NCBI GenBank assembly: GCA_018105865.1
Contig: CM030868.1
Location: forward strand, 6,091,428-6,155,427
Direction of reading: 5' to 3'
DNA from: Metaphire vulgaris
Taxonomy: Eukaryota > Annelida > Clitellata > Crassiclitellata > Megascolecidae
Length of the DNA: 64,000 nt
Shown here: one piece after another, positions 20,807 to 34,460 of the stretch
Numbering within the stretch: the first letter of the stretch is position 1
Layout of the letters: every line of letters begins with the position of its first letter
Program-made: the position numbers and the translations under genes
Notes under the pieces: generated by a model
Database searches by the model: none
What the model saw: only the letters and a program-made list of their open reading frames with translations
What the model was told of the DNA's origin: nothing

Positions 20807-21250
20807 TGTATAGCGCCTCTTCTGAAAGATCACTCAGAAGCGCTTCCACAGCAAATTACTGTATATTAACAAAGAGATAAGTTTTAAGTCGTTTCAAAAA
20901 GAGGGCCATAGAATTAGGAGTTGCTAAGCCACGCATACTGGCGTCAAGAGCATTCCAAAGGATAGGGCCAACTGATGCAAAACCTCGCTTCAGGAACATG
21001 GAAGTTCGTGCTTGGGGCACACTGAGAAGACCATTGGTTGTGGACCGAAGACATGGCCGACCAGGGATAGAGCTAAGGGGATGGAGTAGCTCTGAAAGGT
21101 AAGATGGAGTGGCACCATAAAGAGAGAGTGCAACCACTCTCAACATACGAAACTCAACTCGAGCAGGATAAGGCAGCCAGTGTAAAATAGACGTCATATA
21201 ATCACTAATGTGATCACGTCTTGTGACACCAGCAATCACCCTGGCTGCTG
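20780..21250 (-). mobile_element. L2/CR1-like LINE fragment, reverse-transcriptase C-terminus
   Basis: Minus-strand frame of 127 residues: HISDYMTSILHWLPYPARVE, LRVVALSLYGATPSYLSELL, GFASVGPILWNALDASMRGL and FLKRLKTYLF. This matches the C-terminal region of non-LTR reverse transcriptases. The frame is open but lacks the catalytic domain, so it is a 5'-truncated copy. The 3' tail is (ACATT)n near 20790. Confidence 0.75.
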
Positions 21251-21604
21251 AACGAAGATAATTATATAATTATTATTCAGTAGCTTTGCCTGGGCCATAG
21301 TAATTTGTACGCCCCAGCCACCCCGGTGTAAAAATTTGACAACCCTTAGTCGGAATGCGTGACATTTGGCGTGACTCTGCGATATTATAGTGGCGTCGCA
21401 TAAAGAAAACACAGACTTGTTGTAGGACGCGCTCATAAAAGACGAGCTATCATGTTTGGTTGCAAAATTTAGCAAATAATGAGGTTAATAGGAGTTTCTG
21501 AGAAGATTTTCTTGCCTACTTACTTCCCTACTTAATATCGTCTGCTTTGATGAGCATCACAGTAATATTTTTGATTCTATCCAATCTGTTGCTTTTTTGC
21601 AGAC

Positions 21605-21610
<6 letters not shown>

Positions 21611-21697
<87 letters not shown>
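21611..21697. repeat. (GA)n microsatellite
   Basis: About 87 bases of GA. The Arg/Glu frame through it is an artefact. Confidence 0.95.
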
Positions 21698-21699
<2 letters not shown>

Positions 21700-21939
21700 C
21701 TACTCTGTAAAACTATACGGAAAATGTTGAAATTATGAATACAGTATAAGAGACATTTGAAGCATTTTAGCTATTGTTTGCAAATGTGCATATTGTCATA
21801 ATGATTTCATGTATAGGCTATTTAGAGGCAGCACAAAATGCGTCTTTTCGCTGTAATATTGTCCATTGCTATATAGGCCTACTACGCGTGTTCCAGTCGT
21901 TCAGTCTGTTACTTTCTATTACCTTTTGACGCAGTTTAA

Positions 21940-22400
21940 GTAGTTCGCCCGGTCAGTTTCTGCGAAACCGACCGGCCATTTCACTGCTCTCCAATTTCCC
22001 CACCGATTGATTTTGACACCCCTGTCTCGCGCGCCGCTTTGTGCCCGACTCCTCCAGCTCCAGTCCCCTACAGGAGTCGGAATCGCACGCTGAACCGAAC
22101 GTAGCGCCCGGCAACTCGGTTCCGATCCGGGAGTCGCGCCGCGCGCCATCTGGAGCCATCCGGTAACATTTGCTCGACGTCCAAAAATTACTCGAATACT
22201 CTCGTCCGATAAACTAGATTTATAGTTCCCGCTAACGTCGCGAAAAACGGAGATCAGAGAACCCATAAGTCAGCGAACGAATTGACCTAGTGGGGGGGGG
22301 TTCCTTATTATAACCGCGCCCGGGGGCAAACAGTTGTTGCCCGGATCGGGTGATGATTATCCTGCAATGGGGGTGGATCGGAAACCCCCCTCCTCGGTCG
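21940..22400. promoter_or_regulatory. CpG-rich block
   Basis: Locally GC- and CpG-dense (CGCGCGCCGC, GCGCCGCGCGCC) in otherwise AT-rich DNA. A minus-strand 115-codon frame crosses it but shows no family motif. Could be a promoter or enhancer island of an unrecognised transcript. Confidence 0.3.
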
Positions 22401-22660
22401 CGTAATGTGATTTTCCTCGCCTATTGGGTCAGATTTATGTAAAATAAATTGCGGAACGTTTCGGGGTTAAATGGTCTCTGGTGTAGAATTAGGACCGAAT
22501 TGTTTAAACTACTCCGACACACCTTCTTCCTTAATTTTTGGCGAAAAACCAACAGCGGAAGAGCTGGAGCTGGAGAGGGAGAGAAGTCCGAGAGGGTGGG
22601 GTGGGGTGGGGGGATCGTGGAAGGGCCATTTTCCGCCAATCAGTCTAATAGACTTAATAT

Positions 22661-22661
22661 C

Positions 22662-22743
<82 letters not shown>
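22661..22743. repeat. (CT)n microsatellite
   Basis: Pure CT/TC dinucleotides over about 83 bases. Confidence 0.95.
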
Positions 22744-22745
<2 letters not shown>

Positions 22746-23189
22746 GGACGATTTCCATTTCGGTAGTCTTGATCCGGACCTGGTTAAATTTTTGAAGAGC
22801 AGGGAAAAGATGCAATTACCGCTACCGATTTTCCCTCCGGAATCGCCGCGCAAAGTGGGGAGCTTATTATTCGAGAGTCTTCGGCGGCAGCAGTAGCATT
22901 CATTGGCTGGCCGGCGCATTAATGCGTCGTCTGGTCGGTCGGCGACTGACTGACCGACTGACCGACCGACTGACTGACGTAATAAGAGGTGAATATTTCA
23001 TCGGTCGCTTCTACGCATGCGCCGGCGCATGCGCTCTGCACCCGCCCGTAGGATGAACGCCCGCGCGAAGGGTCATCAGAGAATCCAGGGCCCCGGGGGA
23101 TTCAATCTTAAGGGATCCGTTGGACAACAACACCTGTCCTCTCGCTATTACTTCTTACCATAGTCGTTCCCATGTATCTCTCCTTCTCC

Positions 23190-23711
<522 letters not shown>

Positions 23712-23866
23712 GCTTTAAACCAATGTCAGTGCACTACAAGTGTAAAATTGGTAGACAAAAAAGTGGACCATTTGCGTAACCTAGTGTCGAGGTATTGAAA
23801 AGAGAGACTTCAGCGCTGTGCCTCCGTAATTTGAATTATATTTTACACTAAATGTTTGTCGCTGAC

Positions 23867-24063
23867 CATTAGCGTCGCCACGTGGGGAGGTAAATGGGGG
23901 CAACTGCCCTCCCCCCCACCTGCCCCAGACCACCTACCAGATTCGCGCAAATCCGGTGAGAAAGTTTTCTGTGGAAAAGGGAGGGGTGGGTAAGGAATCT
24001 GACATGCTAGCCCCTTTTGCCCCCTCCCAGGGCCCCAACCAAACATTCCTGGCGACGCCACTG
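23867..24063. mobile_element. hAT-type MITE, CATTAGCGTCGCC family
   Basis: CATTAGCGTCGCCACG and CCTGGCGACGCCACTG ends. Perfect 8-bp duplications TCGCTGAC at 23859-23866 and 24064-24071. A second copy with its own perfect duplication is at 56748-56925. Confidence 0.8.
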
Positions 24064-24506
24064 TCGCTGACTGTTATAGTAGTCATATACTGAACAACGG
24101 TTAGGATTTAATATGGAAGATGAGAAGACTCAGTTTGGGATTAGTTTAATTATAATTATGTAGGCCTAATTATAGAAATAAATGCATATTATGTTTAGTT
24201 GCAATTGGAATACGGGAAGAATTTGTGTACAGAATTTCAAAGTTCCTTTTCCAAAATGCGCCACGCTGTTGCAGATTGTGTTTCACTAAACAAAAATTCT
24301 GTCCCTCCTTCCCAAATAATATAATATATAATATAATATAACAAGGTTTGAAGTGGTTCAGTAGGGACTGCCCTGTGTGAGAACCACTGTATCGAGGGAA
24401 TTGTTTAGCATTGAGTCCGAATGTCACCACGGAATGGCATTCGTCTAATTTCAGTTGCGGCAACAAAGCGGAGAAGAGTAAATGAGTTCATGGTTCGTTG
24501 AAGAGA

Positions 24507-24545
<39 letters not shown>

Positions 24546-24639
24546 GGCAGACAGACGGATAGGATTTCGGATTCTTCGGTTAGTTTTGCGGTTACAAAAG
24601 ATCGTATAACTGCCTTTGTTGTTTTTCGCTACCGAAGCG

Positions 24640-25265
24640 TAATGGAGGACGGGGATGGGTCCAAGAGGAGCATCGAGGCCACCACCCCCCCCGTCCCTCC
24701 ATTCTCGGCGTAACCTTTTACGACACTCGGGGGAGAGAAATTCATTACCTCGCGACCTGCTCCGACCGCGCCTCCAAAGTCTCTTCAGGCTCCGGGGCAC
24801 CGAGGGCGCCGCCGCCGCCGCTGCTGCCGCTGCCCTCTCTCCATCTCTCGACCTTATCTCCGTGACCGATAAGGGAAAGACGATCGCCGGGGTCGCCACC
24901 GCCGCCGCCGCCGCCGCCGCCGACGGCTGCGGGGGTGCCTAGTCGCCCGCCGCGGTATATAGCGACCCCCAGCCGCCCCCCGTCACGACATCGGCGCAAG
25001 ATATCGTTCACCTATCTAGTCCTTCTTCTTCTCCTTCGGAAGATATCTAACGACGCCCTCTTCTTCCACCGTCCACTTAGCTGGGTCGGCCCCCGTGGAA
25101 CGCGAGGACCGTTCCGTCAAGATGACCATTAGTTCCCCGTATCCTGTCGTCTATCTTGAACGACATATATTTTCCTCTGTCGCTAAATTTCACCCGTTGG
25201 CCACGCCCAGTGCTCGACCGCGACAACCATGGCAACGGTCGTCGTGACAACCGGCCAATTAGACT
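24640..25265. promoter_or_regulatory. CpG-rich block with GCC repeats
   Basis: GC-rich with (GCC)n near 24808 and 24897. Frames on both strands are poly-Ala/Gly/Arg. The 164-codon minus frame from 24899 opens MATPAIVFPLSVTEIRSRDG but shows no known domain and runs into a TCTG array, so no gene is called. Confidence 0.3.
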
Positions 25266-25266
25266 G

Positions 25267-26067
25267 CAGTGTTTCCTAAACTGTGGGTCGCGACCCAAAA
25301 GTGGGTCGCAGGGCTCAGTCTACTCTAGTGGGTCGCATGGTAGCGCGAAATTAGATTCAAAAGCGGCATTTTCTAACAAATGCCACAATGTCACAAGCTT
25401 TGAAAGCTGCAAGTAGGCTTAGGTTTTAAGAAGTTCATATGCCATCAACCCTCCATACACTCTTATGTTAAAATGATTATTAGTGATTTATCCAATATTC
25501 GTTGACAATAAGTCTGCATGGTCACGGTACGTGACAAAGCCACTGAAGTGAGTCGCACAGATCGAAAAAGTTTGGGAAATCCTGGCCTACAGTACTTTTA
25601 AAAATTAACATTATTTCCCGTTAACGCAAGGAAAGCGTATTCCGACCATTTTGCTCTGAAACTCCAATAACAACAGAGCATCTCCGGATTAGACGAGTAT
25701 CACCTAGCGGTTAAGCGATTGTGTCATACTCATGAGATTTTTAACACGCTTAACAAAGGTATGTTCCTGGCAAAGTTTTAAAAAAGATAATTTTCAAAAC
25801 ATTTCAATATCTATTTCTCTTCTTTTTGTCTTATTTGGCAAAATATGAATAATTCTGCCTAATATATTTGCCATATTTTCATTCGAATTGAATCAGAACT
25901 TTTGTTTTGCCATTTATTTAAAGCTTAGAAGATTCATTTCCACCAACGTTCGCCAGATGGCGTAATGAATTTTTTTAAAATATTACATGGTATGATCAGG
26001 TCGCGGCACGTTATAAAGCCGCTGAAGTGGGCCGCGGTTCGAAAAATGTTTGGGAATCCCTGAATTA
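25267..26067. mobile_element. Charlie-like hAT relic
   Basis: Opens CAGTGTTTCCTAAACTGTGG then GTCGCGACCC and closes GTTTGGGAATCCCTG, ends typical of Charlie-type hAT elements. Blocks such as GACCATTTTGCTCTGAAACT recur at 44457-44985 and, inverted, at 63684-64000. No transposase left. Confidence 0.6.
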
Positions 26068-26469
26068 GAGTGTGTCGCGTCGCGTGGCTTGTTACCCCGC
26101 CCCCCGTAGAGTTTTGTAGAACGCCAGTGTCAGATTTGAAACGTAACAAAATTCAAACTAACATACAAATTATCAGTGATTTGTTATGGTTTTTTTGTTT
26201 ATTTTGATTTCAAGATCAGCATCATAAACAAAAATGCATAATGATGCGAGAAACTTAACTAACTTATACTAGAAACGAAACAAAATTAAAACTAACATAC
26301 AAATTATTAAGTAACTAAACAGTTGTGTTCATAATTTAGCATAGTAAGTAATTAGCTGGTTAGAGGTTGATAATAAAATGAGTGAGGGATAACCTAACGG
26401 AAAAGAATCCCGTAAGGTGGTTATCCCAATAAATGTAGAGGGGGAACTGTGAAAATTCCCGGTCACTGC

Positions 26470-26605
26470 TTACTGACTGGCCTGTCCATGGGTGTAAACA
26501 TGACTCATGCCCTCGTGTCCTGACATGGGTATTTCTGGGAGAGGCACGACAACGGGTGGACCCTCACAACTTCTACTACAGATTGACGCCACTGGTTTTG
26601 CATTA
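26470..26605. repeat. Repeat fragment shared with 46073-46427
   Basis: CAACGGGTGGACCCTCACAA, CTTCTACTACA and GATTGACGCCACTGG match the copy at 46380-46427. Confidence 0.5.
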
Positions 26606-27101
26606 TATCGAACGTTGATCGATCGTGAATATAGGCTGGTGCACTGCGCCAAGATTTCCGGCGGCGATACAGACATTTCATTTTTTTCCTTACTTATACT
26701 CGCTCACTCACTCACTTACTTACTTGCAGCAACGTTGAAGGATGCACGCCTTGTCGGCAGCGAATTTTATGGACGGTCCACGACAACGCCATGACCAGTC
26801 GGCTGACCATCAGTCTCGCTGGGTGGGAGACAAATCGGTCCACTCCACAACCGCGATACGACCCATTCAAATTGACCGCAGAGTCGGAAATAGCCAACTG
26901 ACCAACTGACCATGTCAACAGAATGTCCAGCTGTGACTACTCTTGGAAGTGTATGTCGGTGACAGAGGGTGTGGGGGGCGGATAAAGGGGACTTCCTGTC
27001 CCCCGGGGGGTCGGAAGAAAACGTGACGCGAAATCGAGATGTCCCAACGGAGAGAATAATTCTAAGTAGTATACAAGCGCCGCTGGGGTGATATTTTCAC
27101 T

Positions 27102-27474
<373 letters not shown>

Positions 27475-28289
27475 AAACAAGACGCCCAGTTACTGTAGAT
27501 TTCGCAGTTAAGTTTCCTGCAAGTCCATGCAGTCACCCAGTCACTCCAGTGTATACAGTACACATATCGCAGACTGCTCCTCCGTACTGGTAATACTGGT
27601 ATACCGTATAAGATAGAAATGCCATACTGCCTTTTATCAGGTACTGTAGGAATTCGTCATAAGTTCATAACGTACCTTGCGCGTCTGTAAAATCTAGTAC
27701 GTTGCGTTATATCAAATGCCACCTGAGCCATGATGGAATGGGTGTGGAAAAAATGAGCCCATGTCCATGTTTGGGACGTCCCCTATACCCCCACTACTTC
27801 TTCAGAGATCTAAGGGATCGTCTTCACTGATTATGCACCTGTTGGTTTTTTCACTGTTGCAGGAGTGCACTATAGGGTCTTCGTAGACGATTAGTGGAGA
27901 AATATACACTCGTGTATAACTGTATATACGACGGAATAAAGGAGGAAACTTAAAGAATATGGTCGATGCATGTACAGCAGTGTTTTATCCAGACTCCAGG
28001 CCTTTGGGGGGGGGGGATTGAGGCTTTCGGGAGGAAATCGACTTGGTTGGAGGGGAAAAGACGCAGTTCAATGCAAAATTTGTGTAAGTGCTGGGATTTG
28101 GGGGGGGATTTGAGTTGGGTTTTTTTCGGGGAGAGGGGGATCTCCCCTCCTAACAGGCATGTATAAGACACTGATGTAAAGTATTCAAAGGCTCCGTGAA
28201 TCAATTGTTCTCACTGATGCGTTTTGTCAGCGTAAAGACCGCAAGGTCAGTTTATACATCGGCTGGAAGCACGCAGTCTCGTAATGTAA

Positions 28290-28360
28290 CGTATTGTAAC
28301 AGAATAATTGTATAGCGCCTCTTCTGAAGCTCAGAAGCGTTCTAGCTGCGATTGGTGTAT
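28290..28360 (-). repeat. LINE 3' tail fragment
   Basis: TGTATAGCGCCTCTTCTGAA and AGCGTTCTAGCTGCG with a TAATG-type tail match the 3' end of the element at 20780-21250. Confidence 0.5.
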
Positions 28361-28378
28361 ATATTGACGGTGGCGCAC

Positions 28379-28771
28379 CAGAGGGCGTAGCGACGAGGGG
28401 GAGGGTATATCGGTATATATGCCCCGTAAAATCAGTATATATATATATAAGCAGTGACGTAGCCAGGATTTCCGGAAGGGCCCAAAGGGGGTTTTGGTTT
28501 TCACTTTTGACCGTAACCAACTTCAAAAAATCTTGACATGCAAAAAAGGGCATCCTATGAATCTATCCTATATGTCTTTCCTTCTAGAATTTTTCCTTTA
28601 AGATGCTGACAAGCAAAAAATAGGTCGTCACGCCTATGGCGCTTAGCTTATAAATGTTGGTCAGCAGCCTCAAGGGGAGTTGACCCTCAAAACAGCGTCC
28701 GAAAATACAAAATGTATGGAAACACAGTTTGAAAATTTTTTCGTCGGCGCATGGAACCTCCCCAAACTCCC

Positions 28772-28823
<52 letters not shown>

Positions 28824-28927
28824 CAGAACATGTAATATATATGCATTATATAACATATATAATATATAATATATACAACAAGACTATATATATTATATAT
28901 AATATATAACAATATATAACAATATAT

Positions 28928-28981
<54 letters not shown>

Positions 28982-29043
28982 CCCCTAATATATACAGCCG
29001 CTAATATATACATCCCCCAATCAAATTCCTGGCTACGCCCCTG
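28379..29043. mobile_element. CAGGGGCGTAGC-family element with nested insertion
   Basis: CAGAGGGCGTAGCGACG at the left and CTGGCTACGCCCCTG at the right. The middle contains a copy of the CAGTGRCGTAGCCAGG family starting at 28452, with AAGCAAAAAA motifs at 28533 and 28606, and long TA tracts (28780-28820, 28930-28980). Confidence 0.6.
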
Positions 29044-29136
29044 GGTGGCACGTACGTGAATTTCGATGTTTTTCAATGCGCGGATGAAACTGAACCAGTT
29101 ACGGTCAGACGTAAGAAGTTATCGCTCGATCGTATA

Positions 29137-29176
<40 letters not shown>

Positions 29177-29403
29177 TTATTTCGCATTAACTGCAGCTAA
29201 AAAAAGACAATAACCAACCCAAAGCCAAACCAAAAAAGAGAGCAAACGAAGTAACCAAGAAGACTATAATACAACACAATGCAAAGATGCAAAGAGAGCT
29301 ATATAATGGAAAGAAGAGCACGGAATCCCGCCCGCCTTTTGACCCGACGGATCCATAATTTCAATCATTTTGCTGCGTAACCTAACCGACAGGCCACAAT
29401 CCA

Positions 29404-29434
<31 letters not shown>

Positions 29435-29819
29435 CAAGTGTCTTCGACGATGAAAAAGCGCGCCCAATTAACTCGACGCATGCAGACGACGATCAGATCG
29501 AATCGTCTGCTGCACGATGCTGCCGCCGCCGATGCTTTTACAATCACCGATGCTTCACAACAATAATGATAGGTCTATGGATATACATACATGTATACAC
29601 ACATACAGCACATATATCGTGCGGTCAAATGATTGAGCCATCTGCTGCTTATCATTAGATCTGGCCGCGGTTCGAACGAAGTCAAAAGTCTGGAGCACGA
29701 GACCGGATGTGCGACACCGTTCGGTGCCAACGGGTTCCGGATTAATCTGGTGTCGGCACAGACCCTTCCCCTCCCTCCCTCCCTCCATTCCCCACCCACC
29801 CCCCAGCGGCAGAAGAGAA

Positions 29820-30240
29820 TTCACGCCTCTTGTATTAGACGACGAGATGTGGCGACTAATCATCGGCGGCGGCGGCGGAGAGAAACCCTCACACACCCCA
29901 CCCCACTCTCCCACCCTCACCTACCCCCCCCGCTGCCTTCTCGCTCTCTCCGTCACGCTGCGTCGTCGGTCGCCATTCATGCGTGACCTGTTGGGGACGC
30001 GATGCGTGCCGGGATCCCCTCGGCTCTCTGGAGGTAGGTAGCGGTGCGCGTCCGTCCGTCCGTCCCTCCTCGTTCGCCGCCCTCCGCGTGGAGGAGTCGA
30101 CGACAGACAAATGGGGGCGGTGGCGGTGGGGGGGGGGACGGCGGAAGACGACTCCGGGAAATGCACCATATGGCACCGGAAGTCCGCCATTCCGACTTCA
30201 AAGAAATCGTCAGTGAGTCCTGGCGCCGAGAAAAATGCAT
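29820..30240. promoter_or_regulatory. CpG-rich block
   Basis: CpG-dense DNA with CGGCGGCGGCGG and GTCCGTCCGTCC. Overlapping open frames in several registers reflect base composition. No domain recognised. Confidence 0.25.
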
Positions 30241-30323
30241 TGTGTTTCAAAATGGAAAGCAACGCCGTGATAGAAAAAACCCGGCTATTTCTCGTAATGT
30301 GCGGTAATCGTTATTCGGGTTAG

Positions 30324-30724
30324 CCCAGAGATGGTCATGGGTTGGGTTAACCCATGGGTTTGGTTAGGTTGAGTCGAAAATTTAGGTAGTTGTTGTGGGT
30401 TGAGTTGGTTGGGTGGGTGTATGTTTCGTGAATTGTTTGAATGTTTCAGATTAAGACAATTTTGGTTTATAATATAATGCTGAATTTTACTCGGTTAATT
30501 AACTAAAATAGTTAAGTTCTTTTTGATGTCGTTGAGAAATAAACGAACTATTAAGTAATTGTCGTCGACCGGCGGTTACCGATAAACTTGTTGATTTTGT
30601 TTGCTTGATGATTGGCTGGGTTGGGTTGGGTGAAATGCTTCCAATTGATGCCATGGGTTGGTTTGGGTCGGAGATTTGATGGGTTGGGTCGGTTTCTAAA
30701 AATTGACCCATGGCCATCTCTGGG
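30324..30724. mobile_element. GGGTTGGG-rich inverted-repeat element
   Basis: CCCAGAGATGGTCATGGGTT at the left pairs with GACCCATGGCCATCTCTGGG at the right. The interior is degenerate TGGGTTGGGT. Relatives: 42113-42418, 42586-42837, 61270-61558. Confidence 0.65.
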
Positions 30725-30848
30725 TTAGGCTTTAGTCGTATTATAATATACTGTACGAGGATCTCTTCCATGGCTGATGTCATTGTGGGGTGGGTTGGGT
30801 AGAGGAGAGAAGCAGCCCTCGATGTGGGATGGTTACCGTACATACAGA

Positions 30849-31037
30849 CAGCGGCGGCTCCAGAATTTGGTAAGTGGGGGGGGGGTCGTTGAGGTGGCAA
30901 CTTCTAAGCATGGGGCCAACCATTTGTTGATAGGTATGTAATATAGTAAGTATAGGGTCCCAATAGCGGGGGGCATTGTGGGGGCAGGCATTCAATAGGG
31001 GCACGGGCCCCTGGACCTCCATGTGGAGCCGCCACTG
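30849..31037. mobile_element. hAT-type MITE, CAGTGGCGGCTCC family, copy 1
   Basis: CAGCGGCGGCTCCAG and TGGAGCCGCCACTG ends. Perfect 8-bp duplications CATACAGA at 30841-30848 and 31038-31045. Shared interior: GGGGCCAACCATTTGTTGAT, AGTATAGGGTCCCAA. Confidence 0.85.
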
Positions 31038-32016
31038 CATACAGAAGCACTCTACCGTAATCTCGGAATCGATGTGCCCACTGCCCCCTCACCCACCCAC
31101 CCTCTCCTTGCTCCGAGATTAACTGTAATGAGACTGCGCGAATTAAATATTTAAATATTCAGACGCGGCGATAATTAAATCGCCGATACGCTCGCTTCGC
31201 TCATCTTCTTATTAAGGCACCGTGCTTCAGCCGCGAAGTCGATAAGAGACTATATGCGTGCTCTTCCTTCCTTCTGTCTCTCCGCGCACACGCAACGAGA
31301 ATTCCCGCCCGCTGAGTGGGGGGGAGGAGGTCCGGAAAAGATAATTGGAAGTCGTTTTTTGGCGGAAATTCGCAGGAGTTGCCGGCCGCTCTTTTGGCAA
31401 AGTCATTCTTCGCAAGATGTCGGCAAGACAAGATATGCGTGATCGTTTGCCATCAGCTGCCTATATATACCTTTGCGATTTGCATTAATAATTATATTCT
31501 TCAACTCTGTAATTCCCGTTTTGCTGTGTTACAGTCGACTGTCGATCCCCTCGCACCATGGCTGTCGCTGCGAACCGCTCGACTCTGCCAAGAACAGGGG
31601 CTTGAAGGCCGCCAGACCCCATTTCTCCATCTCGTGGCCGTATTTTTCGTTTAGATTTGACGTTGTGCCAGACACGAAATTGAGACTATATTAAACGCCA
31701 GTCTGAAAGGCTCTTCGTTCGACAGAACTAGTCGATAAGAACCCGTTAAAGATTTAGAGACTGCAGTCGGTAATTTTTTTCAGTGGCGTATCCAAGATTC
31801 CGAAATAGGTTGGGGGCGGTGAGGTGGGTTACATCGACTCTTTCCGGGCAAAAAGTCTCCGACGAACGAAATAAGGTCGTGCATCTAAGATCCGAGCATT
31901 CTTTTCGATCATGCTACACCCCCCCAACCCCAACCCCCTATTTCTCAACAGTTTTGCACAAACCCCACGACCGATCTCACAAGCCTATTTTGCATTTTAC
32001 ATTCAGACATTACATC

Positions 32017-32096
32017 CAGTGGCGACTCCACATTGGGGGCCCGGGAGACCGGTGCCCCATAATGAATGCCTGACCACCCAGCGACCCCTGTTGGGG

Positions 32097-32174
<78 letters not shown>

Positions 32175-32267
32175 ACGTATAGTGTACATATCATCAAATG
32201 GTTGGCCCCATGCTTAGAAGCTGCCACCCCAACGGCCCCCGCTTGCCAAATCCTGGAGCCGCCAGTG
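32017..32267. mobile_element. hAT-type MITE, CAGTGGCGGCTCC family, copy 2 (inverted)
   Basis: CAGTGGCGACTCCACATTGG at the left and TCCTGGAGCCGCCAGTG at the right, expanded by a (TA)n tract at about 32100-32167. Confidence 0.7.
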
Positions 32268-32403
32268 ATTAAATTTCGAAATTGAAGTTCTTGGTTCAAA
32301 GTGCATGGGTCTGCTACTCATTTGAATGTCAAAACCACTTCGTTTGTCTTTTGAGCTTCAGTGTCTTAATTTGGGTGTTTGGATCTGCAATATATATAGT
32401 GTT

Positions 32404-32696
32404 TATTCTAGAAACCTTGACATTGGGGAGGGGAGTTTGAAATGTTTGGGGGAGAAGGTTTGTCTGCCCAAAAATCTTGACGAGCAAAAAAAGGGTCATC
32501 ACATCTTCTCCACAATGGTCATGTCCTTATATCCTTATGTTTTTGCCCTATCCTTATTTTAAAAACCCCCTCTCGTCACACATGGGGGTGAGGAGAATTT
32601 CCATCCTCCAATGCAACATATAAATGCAACAAATAGACATTTGGGGGCATTTTCAAACTTGAGGGGGAATTCCCCAAAAAGGGCCTAGAATAAACA

Positions 32697-32699
<3 letters not shown>
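32404..32699. mobile_element. Inverted-repeat element, AGTGTTTATTCTAG ends
   Basis: AGTGTTTATTCTAGAAACC and GGGCCTAGAATAAACACTG are inverted, set within TA-rich flanks. It carries CTTGACGAGCAAAAAAAGGG near 32477. Confidence 0.55.

Positions 32700-32750
<51 letters not shown>
32700..32750. repeat. (TA)n microsatellite
   Basis: About 50 bases of TA directly after the inverted-repeat element. Confidence 0.9.
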
Positions 32751-32753
<3 letters not shown>

Positions 32754-33110
32754 AGCATCGTCCTCTGTTAAAACGAATTCAACGATTGTGACACGATCTA
32801 AATTCTAAAATGATTTCCAGTGCCATAAAGAATTCGCCTAATTTGGCGCTACAAGAATAATATAAAGGTTAAAAGGAGATGTCGCGAAAGGTGTTTGAAA
32901 AATTGCTACACGTCCGACGAATCGACGCAGGTGTAGGCCTACAAGGTGCGCACAAAAATCACAGCCCGCTCTGTTCAATACTGTTGGCAATGCTGATCAG
33001 ACCTGCGCCAGCTTTTGATCATCTCGAATAGTCAAAAATACCTAAATTTTATTCTCTAACTAGCGATAGACGATTTCCATCGTTCTCAGATCGATCAGTT
33101 TTTCTGTTAC

Positions 33111-33420
33111 CGGTGTCGTACAAATTTTGTTCCTCTATAAGCGTGGTTCCAAGGCGGAGCTAGCTGTTGCTAGGGGAACCAAACTTATGTTTATACGTAC
33201 AATTTGAGTTCCTCTTATAAAATATAGTCTCTATCAGGCCTATCGATCGTAAATATATGACCGATCGGTTGTAAATTTACGACCTGCATTCAGTACGTAT
33301 TCTACGGCTATGGTTACTATGGGTAGGCGGAGCTTATAAGTAATTGACAAATTCAAATGAACCAATCATAATTTGTTGCGGAACTTATTTTATATCTGAA
33401 CAAAATTTATACGACACCCG
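33111..33420. mobile_element. MITE with GGTGTCGTACAAATTTTGTTC-type ends
   Basis: CGGTGTCGTACAAATTTTGT at the left is the complement of ACAAAATTTATACGACACCC at the right, with one mismatch region. 310 bases, no coding capacity. Confidence 0.65.
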
Positions 33421-33724
33421 GCCGCAAATCAGAGCGGGTCCATATTTTCTGGTACGCCCCGTGTAGCGCCGTCTGCAGCTGTGCGTAGGCTACACAGACA
33501 GTCGCTAACAGAAAAGCCGGTTATTTCGTCACGTGACTCCAGCAACCGAGATTAATCTCACTGCGGCGCTCCGGTCACGTGCCCAGTCTCTAGGAAGCGT
33601 CGTCTTCTTTTCCGAACGCCAAACGCCTTCCAACCTGATGCTGTTCCTCACCTCGTCCTCCACTTCCTCCTCCTCCTCCTCCTTCTTCTCTTCCTCCTCC
33701 TCTTCCTCCTCCTCCTTCCCTCCA

Positions 33725-33907
33725 CAGTGGCGGCTCTACATGAAAGTCGGGAGTGGTGTTGCCCCTATTGAATGCCTGCCCCCCCGCTGTTGGGACCCTA
33801 TACTTACTACTACGTACCTAAATCAACAAATGGTTGGCTCCCCCCCCCATGCTTAGCAGTTGCCACCCCAACGCCCCCTCACTTGCCAAATCCTGGAGCC
33901 GCCACTG
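33725..33907. mobile_element. hAT-type MITE, CAGTGGCGGCTCC family, copy 3 (inverted)
   Basis: CAGTGGCGGCTCTACATG and CCTGGAGCCGCCACTG, with CCCCGCTGTTGGGACCCTAT and CAACAAATGGTTGGCTCC. It is set in a CTCCTC tract that obscures the target duplication. Confidence 0.75.
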
Positions 33908-33929
33908 CTCCTCCACCTCTTCACTTTCA

Positions 33930-34078
33930 TTTTCCACCCCCGACGACGCATACGCATACGTGCGCCGACACCAACGTGGCAACGACGCCACGCAGGGCGG
34001 GGGAGTATAACTGCGCGCTGACTTAACCTGTTCTTCCGAGACCCCGGATATCGTCTGCCCTCCTGTTCGGTGTCGTCT

Positions 34079-34124
<46 letters not shown>

Positions 34125-34460
34125 GAAGGCGACTGGTTTACGGCGTATCGAAGGCGCCAAAAGCGCCCGCCTCGCCGCCGCTGCTGCTGCTGCTGCTGCT
34201 GCTGTCGACCGCCTGCCTCTTCTTCTCCTCCTCCTTCGCGCGGCGGTGTCGCCAAACGACACGTCCGTAATGAAAAAGGGGAAATTTAGGACGTGTGCCC
34301 CCGTCGCGCGACGCGTGGCGAACTATTCGACGACGAGGGTGCGAAAATATCCGCCCCCGACGCCTCCGAGTTTCAATCTTCATTCTCTAAGAGAGGAGAC
34401 GAGCGACGAAGACGAAGACGGTGACAACCGGACGGAGGCGCACAGACGCAAGGGTCCAAC
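33930..34460. promoter_or_regulatory. CpG-rich block with (GCG)n
   Basis: Contains (GCG)n at 34078-34122 and (GCT)n near 34182-34203. Open frames are poly-Ala, poly-Arg or poly-Pro. Confidence 0.3.

Noticed and set aside
22449..22919. Overlapping frames on both strands with Ser/Leu or Arg/Glu runs
   Set aside because: Driven by a (CT)n tract; flanking sequence has no motif or splice support.
24405..24899. 164-codon minus frame with poly-Ala and Arg-rich stretch
   Set aside because: GC-rich low-complexity sequence that runs into a TCTG array. No recognisable domain, so left as a CpG-rich block.
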